Shown here in pieces: positions 1 to 5,065 of a DNA stretch of 5,065 nucleotides. The stretch comes from Akkermansiaceae bacterium (GTDB lineage: Bacteria; Verrucomicrobiota; Verrucomicrobiia; Verrucomicrobiales; Akkermansiaceae). Position 1 is the first letter of the stretch. Each line of letters begins with the position of its first letter. A model generated the notes under the pieces. That model saw only the letters and a program-made list of their open reading frames with translations, searched no databases and had not been told where the DNA came from. A program made the position numbers and the translations under genes. The DNA is taken from NCBI GenBank assembly GCA_023300065.1, contig JALZWJ010000081.1:1-5065 (forward strand), in the 5' to 3' direction.

Positions 1-248
1 TGGAGCTCGGCGCGGAGTTCCTGCCAGTTGTAGAGCTCGCCATTGCAGATGGCGTGGATGCGTTTGTCGGGGGAGGTGAAGGGTTGTTGGCCGTGTGCTG
101 GATCTAGGATCGCGAGGCGGGTCATGCCTAAGGCGAAGGTGGGCGTGTGATGGGTGCCGGTGCCATCTGGTCCACGATGGTGGAGGGCACGGAGCATCTG
201 CCCGAGGTGGTCGGGAGAGAGTTGGAGGCCGCCTGCAATTCCGCACAT
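1..248 (-). CDS. asnB: Asparagine synthetase (glutamine-hydrolysing), N-terminal part, cut by the window edge
   Basis: Only the first 82 codons are present; the gene runs off the left edge. The reverse strand reads MCGIAGG..., so removal of Met leaves the Cys2 nucleophile of class II (Ntn) glutamine amidotransferases. Further family motifs follow: HHRGPDG (residues 23-29), RLAILDP (44-50, with the glutamine-binding Arg44), GQQPF (53-57) and NGELYN (69-74, whose Asn/Gly form the oxyanion hole). The family hydrolyses glutamine in this domain and passes ammonia to a C-terminal ATP-dependent synthetase domain that amidates aspartate; that domain lies outside the window. The start is fixed because the Cys must follow Met1. 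It lies 57 bp downstream of the mutM/fpg stop on the same strand and could be co-transcribed with it. No purine-rich ribosome site is visible before the ATG. A related AsnB-like amidotransferase of another pathway cannot be excluded without the synthetase half. Confidence 0.93.
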   Translation of the reverse strand, partial: MCGIAGGLQLSPDHLGQMLRALHHRGPDGTGTHHTPTFALGMTRLAILDPAHGQQPFTSPDKRIHAICNGELYNWQELRAEL

Positions 249-274
249 TTAGTCAAGATCGTCGTCGTGTGTCA

Positions 275-290
275 GTTGAATTTTATCAAC
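275..290. repeat. Small inverted repeat in the fpg-asnB spacer
   Basis: The 57-bp spacer between the fpg stop and the asnB start holds GTTGA-ATTTTA-TCAAC, a 5-bp stem with a 6-nt AT-rich centre, 27 bp before the asnB start. Read on the minus strand, the centre gives TAAAAT, a possible -10 element for asnB, but no good -35 stands at the right distance. There is no T-run after the stem, so it is not a convincing terminator. A CACGTG palindrome sits beside it at 294-299. Role unknown; it may be chance. Confidence 0.25.
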
Positions 291-305
291 TTTCACGTGC
301 TTATA

Positions 306-1157
306 TCACTGAGCGTTTTTAAGCGATTCGATTTGTTGGCAAGTGGGGCACCAAGCGGTGGTGCGGGAGGCGATGGTGTCTCTGGCTAAGTCGCTTTTAC
401 ATTTGGGGCAGGTGCCTCCTTTTTTCCAGCGGTGCTGGAAGAGCCAGTTTTTTGGAGGGACGTTAGAGACGTAGGATCCGGGTGCGAAGCCATCGGTAGA
501 GGCGGTTTCGTTTTTTTCGGCGACGTGTTTGAGGGCGCCGAGGGTGACGAAGCGGATTTCTTTTCGTAAGGAGGCCGCGTCGAGTTGGGCGGTGGGGATG
601 CCGGGGTGGAGGCCGAGTCGCCAGCAGATTTCATCGGCCATCCAGTTGCCGATGCCGGGGCAGGCAGCTTGGTCTAGGAGGAGGGCTTTGAGAGGTTTTT
701 TAGGATGACGCTCGATGAGTTTGCGGACGCGGGTGAGGGAGAACTTGGAATCCTGCGGCTGGGGTGGGAGGTCGGCCCAGGGATCAGCGCAGTCGTGGAG
801 CATAATGCGGCCGAACATGCGGTAGTCATTAAAGACAAGGGCGGCTCCTTTTTGCCCGGCGGTGCGGAGGATGAGGTGGTCGTGCTTGTGCTCGGGGTGA
901 TCGAGGGGGGCGGTGGAGAGCTTGCCGGACATGCCGAGGTGGACTTCTAGATGCAGCTCGGGGGCGAAGGTGAAGAGCATGCGCTTGCCGTGGGCCTTTG
1001 ATGAGAGGAGTTTTTTGCCCTTTAGGATACGGAGGGCGGGGGCGGGGCAGTCGCGGTAGATGCGTGCCTTCGGGTGGACTTCCACGGATACAATGGATTT
1101 TCCGTGGTAGGCGGCCCACTGTCGGCGGGCGAGTTCGACTTCAGCGAGTTCGGGCAT
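306..1157 (-). CDS. mutM: Fpg/MutM-family DNA glycosylase/AP lyase (formamidopyrimidine-DNA glycosylase)
   Basis: This is a base-excision repair enzyme of 283 aa, close to the roughly 270 aa usual for Fpg. The family removes 8-oxoguanine and formamidopyrimidines and nicks the strand by beta/delta elimination. I chose the start at 1157 because it gives MPELAEVELARR, placing the catalytic Pro2 and Glu3 directly after Met; an in-frame ATG at 1220 would bury Pro2 behind 21 residues. Visible conserved features are Lys58 (beta-hairpin lysine), HLGMSG with intercalating Met76, DYRMFG with Arg113 and Phe115 completing the void-filling triad, and the helix-two-turn-helix GIGNWMADE (168-176) with phosphate-binding Asn171. 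A C-terminal zinc finger follows (Cys250, 253, 270, 273) with the DNA-binding Arg265. All expected functional residues are present, so it should be active. The sequence is divergent: PELAEVE replaces the usual PELPEVE and NWMADE the usual NIYADE. Endonuclease VIII (Nei) is less likely because the Met/Arg/Phe triad is of Fpg type. It is divergent from the plus-strand operon. Confidence 0.92.
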   Translation of the reverse strand: MPELAEVELARRQWAAYHGKSIVSVEVHPKARIYRDCPAPALRILKGKKLLSSKAHGKRMLFTFAPELHLEVHLGMSGKLSTAPLDHPEHKHDHLILRTAGQKGAALVFNDYRMFGRIMLHDCADPWADLPPQPQDSKFSLTRVRKLIERHPKKPLKALLLDQAACPGIGNWMADEICWRLGLHPGIPTAQLDAASLRKEIRFVTLGALKHVAEKNETASTDGFAPGSYVSNVPPKNWLFQHRWKKGGTCPKCKSDLARDTIASRTTAWCPTCQQIESLKNAQ

Positions 1158-1177
1158 GGGGGGATGATAGCCGCTTC

Positions 1178-1207
1178 TTATCAATTTAAAATCGGACTTT
1201 TTAAAAT
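1178..1207 (+). promoter_or_regulatory. Candidate promoter for the glucosylglycerate operon
   Basis: The 100-bp divergent spacer contains TTATCA (1178-1183, 4/6 to the sigma-70 -35 box), an 18-nt gap, and TAAAAT (1202-1207, 5/6 to the -10 box). Transcription would start near 1214, about 44 nt before the chosen phosphatase ATG at 1258. This is a match by eye only; the host sigma-factor consensus is unknown. A convincing promoter for the divergent fpg gene was not found. Confidence 0.35.
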
Positions 1208-1210
1208 CGG
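1185..1210. repeat. Tandem 11-bp direct repeat in the divergent promoter region
   Basis: TTTAAAATCGG occurs exactly twice, at 1185-1195 and 1200-1210, separated by 4 bp (period 15 bp). The second copy overlaps the candidate -10 box of the plus-strand operon. Two identical half-sites within a divergent promoter could be a regulator-binding site or a duplicated promoter element. The 15-bp period is not an integral number of helical turns, which weakens a simple same-face dimer model. The function is not known. Confidence 0.5.
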
Positions 1211-1257
1211 GATCTGGCATGGAATGCGCTATGACATTGTGGATGGTAGAGCAGACG

Positions 1258-2028
1258 ATGAAGTTATTGGTGGTGAGTGACTTGGATGGAACCTTGTTAG
1301 ACTCTGATGACTACTCGTTTGAGGCGGTTTTACCGGTTCTGGACCGGATGGATGCGGCGGGCATTCCTCTGATGGCGAATACGAGTAAGACGCGGGCGGA
1401 GTGGCTGGCGATGCGTGGTGAGTTTGGCAATACGCAACCGTATGTTGTTGAGAATGGAGCGGTGCTCTATGAGGGGGAGAAGGAAACAATTTTTGGAACG
1501 CCACGGGCGGAGATCTTGGAGGTGTTGAAACCATTGCGCGGGCTTTTTAAGTTCAGGGGATACGACGACGCGTCGATCGGAGAGATTATTGAGTGGACGG
1601 GCCTGAGCCGAATCTCGGCGGAGAGATCTGCTGATCGGCATTTTAGTGAGCCCTTGGTGTGGCAGGATACGGAGGAGAAGCAGGTGGAGTTTTGTAAAAT
1701 GGTCGAGGAGCGCGGGCTGAGGACTCTCCATGGCGGGCGCTTTTTACATGTCTCAGGGAAGACGGATAAGGGGACTCCTTTGGCGCATTTCCGCAAAGAA
1801 GATGTCGCGATTATCGCGCTGGGGGATCGGCCGAATGATCTTGCGATGCTGGAGATCGCGGACATTGGGGTGATCATCGCGAGCAAGGGTGACTTTGTCC
1901 TCGAAGCTGAAGGGGTGCTGCGCAGCACCGAGATCGGCCCGCTTGGGTGGGCCGAGATGATGACGAAGATTTTAGATCAATTTCAAATTCCACACTTAAC
2001 ACTCCCTACCGAAACGAACGATGGCTGA
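1258..2028 (+). CDS. gpgP: Glucosyl-3-phosphoglycerate (mannosyl-3-phosphoglycerate type) phosphatase, HAD-IIB
   Basis: A 256-aa cytosolic HAD-superfamily phosphatase, typical in size for the mannosyl-3-phosphoglycerate phosphatase (MPGP) family. Motif I is SDLDGT (7-12), with Asp8 the nucleophile and Asp10 the acid/base. Motif II is NTSKT (41-45). Lys171 in KTDKG is the likely motif III lysine. Motif IV is GDRPND (189-194), which binds Mg2+. The cap region carries MPGP-like signatures: FSEPLVW (129-135), and GGRFLHVSG (159-167) just after it. The expected reaction is removal of phosphate from glucosyl-3-phosphoglycerate to give glucosylglycerate. Known enzymes of this family accept glucosyl and mannosyl forms; the glucosyl choice comes from the downstream GT81 synthase. 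The start at 1258 places beta-strand 1 (MKLLVVSDLDGT) at the N-terminus, as usual for HAD proteins. In-frame ATGs at 1219, 1231 and 1243 would add up to 13 residues and cannot be excluded, as no strong ribosome site decides. It is the first gene of the operon and its 3' end overlaps the next gene. Confidence 0.85.
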   Translation: MKLLVVSDLDGTLLDSDDYSFEAVLPVLDRMDAAGIPLMANTSKTRAEWLAMRGEFGNTQPYVVENGAVLYEGEKETIFGTPRAEILEVLKPLRGLFKFRGYDDASIGEIIEWTGLSRISAERSADRHFSEPLVWQDTEEKQVEFCKMVEERGLRTLHGGRFLHVSGKTDKGTPLAHFRKEDVAIIALGDRPNDLAMLEIADIGVIIASKGDFVLEAEGVLRSTEIGPLGWAEMMTKILDQFQIPHLTLPTETNDG

Positions 2029-3241
2029 TTTTCACCAAGGCGGCTCAGTCGCTACACTACATAACTTGACGCAAAGACCCCTCGCAGAACTCGAAGCCGA
2101 GTTAGTGGAGTTCTCCAAAGTGCGTCCGATGGGGCTGCTGCTTCCTTCGCTTTTTTCCGAACTCAAGACGGATGCGATGCCGAAGATCTTGGCGGAAGTT
2201 AAGCAAGTCCCTTACTTAGATCAGATCGTGATCGGGTTGGACCGGGCTGATGAGAGTGAGTATCGAGAGGCTTTAAAATTCTTTGGTGAGCTGCCGCAGC
2301 ATCACCGTGTGTTGTGGAATGATGGTCCTCGCTTGCGCGCGCTAGATGCGGAGTTGAAGGCGAAGGGCTTAGCTCCTGAAGAGGAAGGGAAGGGGCGCAA
2401 TGTCTGGTATTGCCTTGGCTACATGCTGGCGACGGATAAGGCGGAGGCGATCGCGCTGCACGATTGTGACATTACCACTTATGATCGGTCACTTTTAGCG
2501 AGGTTGATTTACCCGATGGCGAATCCTCAGTTTAGTTACCAGTTCGCGAAGGGATACTATCCCCGGATTGCTAATGGGAGTCTGAATGGGCGGGTGACGC
2601 GGCTCTTGATCACACCGCTGATCCGGTCGCTGGAGCAGGTGACGGGGCCGAGCGATTATCTGACTTATCTCGATGGCTTCCGCTATCCTTTGGCGGGGGA
2701 GTTCTCTTTCCGGAAAGATGTGATTCCTGACATTCGCATGCCGAGTGATTGGGGGTTAGAGATGGGCACGCTTTCTGAGATGTTCCGGAATTACTCGGTG
2801 AACAAGCTGTGCCAAGTGGACATCGCAGAGGTTTATGATCACAAGCATCAGGATATTTCTACGGACGATCAGGCGAAGGGGCTCTCTAAGATGTCGATCG
2901 ATATTTGTAAGCTCCTCTTCCGTAAGATGGCGGTGATGGGGATCGTCTTTAGTCCCGAGATGTTCCGGACTTTAAAAGCGGCCTACTTCCGGAATGCCTT
3001 AGACTTTGTGGAGCGATATAAGAATGATGCGATCATGAATGGTCTGGATCTGGATGTGCATAAAGAAGAGAAAGCGGTGGAGCTGTTCTCCGAGAATATC
3101 ATCGCAGCCGGGCAGATGTTTTTAAACACGCCTCATGACAAGCCCTTCATTCCAAGTTGGTCGCGGGTCCGCAGTGCGATGCCTGATATTTACGAGCGCC
3201 TGATCGAGGCGGTGGAAGCTGACCATCAGGAGTTTTCATAA
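2021..3241 (+). CDS. gpgS: Glucosyl-3-phosphoglycerate synthase (GT81-like glycosyltransferase)
   Basis: A 406-aa GT-A fold glycosyltransferase. It is expected to transfer glucose from an NDP-glucose donor to the 2-hydroxyl of D-3-phosphoglycerate, the first and committed step to glucosylglycerate. Visible elements are an N-terminal nucleotide-binding strand with LLPSLFSEL (40-48), GKGRN (123-127), a DCDI metal-binding motif of the DxD type (148-151), and the acceptor-side segments FAKGYYPR (175-182) and YPLAGEFSF (222-230). SDWGLEMGTLSEM (242-254) and the histidine-containing YDHKHQD (272-278) follow; one of these histidines probably completes the metal site. Length and motif order resemble the roughly 400-aa GpgS of non-actinobacterial bacteria and methanogens. 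The ATG at 2021 lies inside the end of gpgP (8-bp overlap, different frame). No Shine-Dalgarno is visible, so translation is probably coupled to termination of gpgP. A mannosyl-3-phosphoglycerate synthase (GT55) seems less likely, given the GT81 motifs and the glucoside phosphorylase next door. Donor preference (UDP-, GDP- or ADP-glucose) cannot be read from the sequence. Confidence 0.85.
   Translation: MADFHQGGSVATLHNLTQRPLAELEAELVEFSKVRPMGLLLPSLFSELKTDAMPKILAEVKQVPYLDQIVIGLDRADESEYREALKFFGELPQHHRVLWNDGPRLRALDAELKAKGLAPEEEGKGRNVWYCLGYMLATDKAEAIALHDCDITTYDRSLLARLIYPMANPQFSYQFAKGYYPRIANGSLNGRVTRLLITPLIRSLEQVTGPSDYLTYLDGFRYPLAGEFSFRKDVIPDIRMPSDWGLEMGTLSEMFRNYSVNKLCQVDIAEVYDHKHQDISTDDQAKGLSKMSIDICKLLFRKMAVMGIVFSPEMFRTLKAAYFRNALDFVERYKNDAIMNGLDLDVHKEEKAVELFSENIIAAGQMFLNTPHDKPFIPSWSRVRSAMPDIYERLIEAVEADHQEFS
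3228..3232 (+). promoter_or_regulatory. Ribosome binding site for the phosphorylase gene
   Basis: AGGAG lies inside the last codons of gpgS, 13 nt before the ATG at 3246. The spacing is longer than the usual 5-9 nt. It is the best Shine-Dalgarno match before any gene in the window, and it supports 3246 as the start. Confidence 0.5.
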
Positions 3242-3245
3242 GACC

Positions 3246-4967
3246 ATGAGCCCTCTGGATCATTTGATGCTTCGGATTGAGACTCACCTTACCGCAATTT
3301 ACGGCGAGGGAGATCACTCTGACTTGGTGGCGCGCTTGGTGGATGCGATGCGGCTGCGAGAGCGTTTTTTCGAGCCGGTCGCTTTCCGTAACCATTGGTC
3401 GGAGAATGATGTGGCACTGATCACTTATGGCGACACGATTAAGCCGGCGGAGGGGCCGCCGCTGCAGGAGCTGGGGCGGTTTATCGAGAAGCGGTTAGGG
3501 GGCTCGATCTCGATCGTGCACATTCTGCCTTACTTCCCATGGACCTCTGATGATGGATTTGCGGTCTCTGATTATGAAACGGTGCACCCGGATCTGGGTG
3601 ATTGGTCTGACTTGGAGACGCTCTCTGAGGACTACCGGCTCATGTCCGACCTGGTGGTGAATCATTGCTCGGCATCGCACGAATGGTTCCAGCAATACGA
3701 GCGGGGTGAGGAACCGGGAAAGAGGTTCTTTGTGGAGGCCTCGCCAGAGGATGATCTGAGCGAGGTGGTGCGGCCACGGACCTCAGATCTCTTGCGGCCA
3801 ACGGAGACGCCGGATGGGACAAAGCACGTTTGGTGCACCTTTGGGCATGATCAGGTGGATCTCGATTTCCGGGAACCGGATCTCTTGGTGGAGTTTGTGA
3901 AGATCATCCGCTCCCATCTCGATCATGGGGTGGGCGTCTTTCGGCTGGATGCGGTGGCCTTCGTCTGGAAGGAAATTGGCACACGGTGCATCAACTTGAT
4001 GGAGACTCACGAGCTGGTGAGGCTCTTCCGCACTTTGATCGAACACGTGAAGCCGGATGCGGTGATCATCACGGAAACCAATATCCCGAATCAGGAAAAT
4101 CTCTCCTACTTCGGAAATGGAAATGAGGCGCACGGGATTTATAATTTCTCGCTCCCGCCACTCCTCCTTTTTGCGATGACGAAGGGGGATTGCCGGTGCC
4201 TGATTCAATGGCTGATGAAGATGCCGCCCGCGCAGCCGGGGACGATGTATTTTAATTTTATCGCCTCGCACGATGGGATCGGCCTGCGTCCGGCGGAGTC
4301 TCTGCTCACGGATGGCGAAATTACGTCTCTGGTTGAGACAATGAAAGGGTATGGCGGGCTCATCTCCGAGCGGACGCTGCCGGATGGCTCAAAGCGACCG
4401 TATGAGATTAATATCAGCCTGTTCGATGCCTTCCAGACCGAGGCGAAATTCCTCTGCGCCCACACTATTCTTTTAGGGTTGGAGGGGGTGCCCGCTTTTT
4501 ACATTCATAGCTTACTCGGGACGCGGAATGATACCGAGGGGGTGGCGAAGACGGGGATGAACCGCCGGATCAATCGCCGTCAGTGGGATGCTGTGGAACT
4601 CGGCGCGATCCTCGATGATCCATCTTCGCCGCATGCGCGGATCTTGAGTGGGTTACGGGCGCTCATCGATTTGCGAAAAGAGCAGCCTGCCTTTCATCCG
4701 AACGCGACGCAGTTCACGCTGCACTTAGGCGATCAAGTCTTCGCCTTTTGGCGACAGTCTTACGATCGGAGTCAGAATGTCTTCTGCCTGAACAATGTCT
4801 CCGCTGATGAGCAGGTGATCGCTTTGACGAGCATCAACTTGGTCTCGACCGAGGACTGGATCGATTTGATCAGCGGCGATGAGCTGGATGCAGAGGCGCT
4901 GGAGCTGACCTTAGCTCCTCACCAATGTGTCTGGTTGGCGAACCGGAGAAAGCACCTGCCTTACTGA
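3246..4967 (+). CDS. ggaP: GH13_18 sugar phosphorylase, probably glucosylglycerate phosphorylase
   Basis: A 573-aa (beta/alpha)8-barrel enzyme of the sucrose phosphorylase subfamily of GH13; no signal peptide is visible, so it is cytosolic. The likely reaction is glucosylglycerate + phosphate to alpha-glucose-1-phosphate + D-glycerate, by a retaining two-step mechanism. Catalytic residues are Asp235 in FRLDAVAF (nucleophile), Glu277 in ITETN (acid/base) and Asp343 in SHDGIG (transition-state stabiliser). Other family landmarks are YFPWTSDDGF (96-105), SDLVVNH (134-140, GH13 region I), SLPPLLLF, GLRPAE directly after SHDGIG, and HSLLGTRND. The WKEIGT segment after the nucleophile and the GLRPAE loop match my recollection of glucosylglycerate phosphorylases such as E. 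coli YcjM and Meiothermus, rather than true sucrose phosphorylases. The C-terminal ~80 residues form the usual beta domain. It starts 4 bp after the gpgS stop, and co-transcription with a glucosylglycerate synthase and phosphatase strongly supports this substrate. Alternatives are sucrose, sucrose-6'-phosphate or glucosylglycerol phosphorylase of the same subfamily. Confidence 0.85.
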   Translation: MSPLDHLMLRIETHLTAIYGEGDHSDLVARLVDAMRLRERFFEPVAFRNHWSENDVALITYGDTIKPAEGPPLQELGRFIEKRLGGSISIVHILPYFPWTSDDGFAVSDYETVHPDLGDWSDLETLSEDYRLMSDLVVNHCSASHEWFQQYERGEEPGKRFFVEASPEDDLSEVVRPRTSDLLRPTETPDGTKHVWCTFGHDQVDLDFREPDLLVEFVKIIRSHLDHGVGVFRLDAVAFVWKEIGTRCINLMETHELVRLFRTLIEHVKPDAVIITETNIPNQENLSYFGNGNEAHGIYNFSLPPLLLFAMTKGDCRCLIQWLMKMPPAQPGTMYFNFIASHDGIGLRPAESLLTDGEITSLVETMKGYGGLISERTLPDGSKRPYEINISLFDAFQTEAKFLCAHTILLGLEGVPAFYIHSLLGTRNDTEGVAKTGMNRRINRRQWDAVELGAILDDPSSPHARILSGLRALIDLRKEQPAFHPNATQFTLHLGDQVFAFWRQSYDRSQNVFCLNNVSADEQVIALTSINLVSTEDWIDLISGDELDAEALELTLAPHQCVWLANRRKHLPY

Positions 4968-5013
4968 GAACCCTCCGGTGGTGACCATGGTGCGAATGTA
5001 GATAAAGGGGCCG

Positions 5014-5037
5014 AAAATAAGAACGAGTCATTATTTT
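5014..5037. terminator. AT-only inverted repeat downstream of the operon, possible weak terminator
   Basis: AAAATAA (5014-5020) and TTATTTT (5031-5037) form a perfect 7-bp stem with a 10-nt loop, 46 bp after the phosphorylase stop. The stem is all A/T, and the only T-rich stretch is the second arm itself, so it is a poor Rho-independent terminator in either direction. The rest of 4968-5065 shows no gene I can support, only an ACCATGGT palindrome at 4984-4991. No better terminator for the operon is visible in the window. Confidence 0.25.
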
Positions 5038-5065
5038 AGGTGAATTAAACAAGATTCAGTATAGT

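Noticed and set aside
95..389. Plus-strand small open frames opposite asnB and the fpg end
   Set aside because: They read through the complement of clear asnB and fpg motifs, and their composition is low-complexity Gly/Arg/Val.
1158..1220. 21-residue N-terminal extension of Fpg from the ATG at 1220
   Set aside because: Fpg needs Pro at position 2 as its Schiff-base nucleophile, so initiation must be at 1157.
1330..1928. Two minus-strand open frames (133 and 153 codons) opposite gpgP
   Set aside because: Both lie inside the HAD phosphatase, overlap each other, and show no motif or upstream signal.
3783..4271. 162-codon open frame on the minus strand
   Set aside because: It is antisense to the catalytic core of the phosphorylase, whose motifs are unmistakable. 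The translation is rich in His, Arg, Ile and Pro with no recognisable domain, as expected for a shadow frame.
4968..5013. GC-rich stretch after the phosphorylase stop as an intrinsic terminator
   Set aside because: Only short imperfect pairings and an ACCATGGT palindrome are present, with no following T-run.
4870..5052. 60-codon minus-strand open frame over the end of the phosphorylase and the 3' spacer
   Set aside because: Its C-terminal portion is antisense to coding sequence, it has no family resemblance, and its Arg/His/Ser/Pro-rich composition looks non-coding.

Overview
The window looks like bacterial chromosome with densely packed genes and short spacers. Four complete genes and one partial gene are supported. 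Two lie on the minus strand at the left: a truncated asparagine synthetase start (asnB), and a complete Fpg/MutM-type DNA glycosylase upstream of it. Three lie on the plus strand and fill the rest as a tight operon. A 100-bp spacer separates the two divergent groups. I saw no tRNA, rRNA, CRISPR array, insertion sequence or transposase.

The plus-strand operon is the main content. It encodes, in order, a HAD-IIB phosphatase of the mannosyl/glucosyl-3-phosphoglycerate phosphatase family (1258-2028), a GT81-type glucosyl-3-phosphoglycerate synthase (2021-3241), and a GH13 subfamily 18 sugar phosphorylase best matched to glucosylglycerate phosphorylase (3246-4967). The first two genes overlap by 8 bp and the second and third are 4 bp apart, so they are almost certainly co-transcribed and probably translationally coupled. 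The synthase would join NDP-glucose and 3-phosphoglycerate into glucosyl-3-phosphoglycerate. The phosphatase would release the compatible solute glucosylglycerate. The phosphorylase would split that solute with phosphate into glucose-1-phosphate and glycerate. The operon therefore appears to hold both the making and the recovery of one osmolyte, a self-contained glucosylglycerate module. These specificities are inferred from family motifs and from gene context, which agree with each other.

The minus-strand genes are housekeeping types: base-excision repair of oxidised purines, and glutamine-dependent asparagine synthesis. The Fpg is a divergent version (MPELAEVE start, GIGNWMADE in the helix-two-turn-helix) that keeps all catalytic, intercalating and zinc-binding residues I could locate.

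Taxonomy can only be suggested. Glucosylglycerate metabolism fits a salt- or nitrogen-stressed bacterium, possibly marine, and the Fpg flavour reminds me of Verrucomicrobiota. This is recall, not a search result. Canonical Shine-Dalgarno sites are weak or absent before most genes. The last 98 bp contain no gene I can support.
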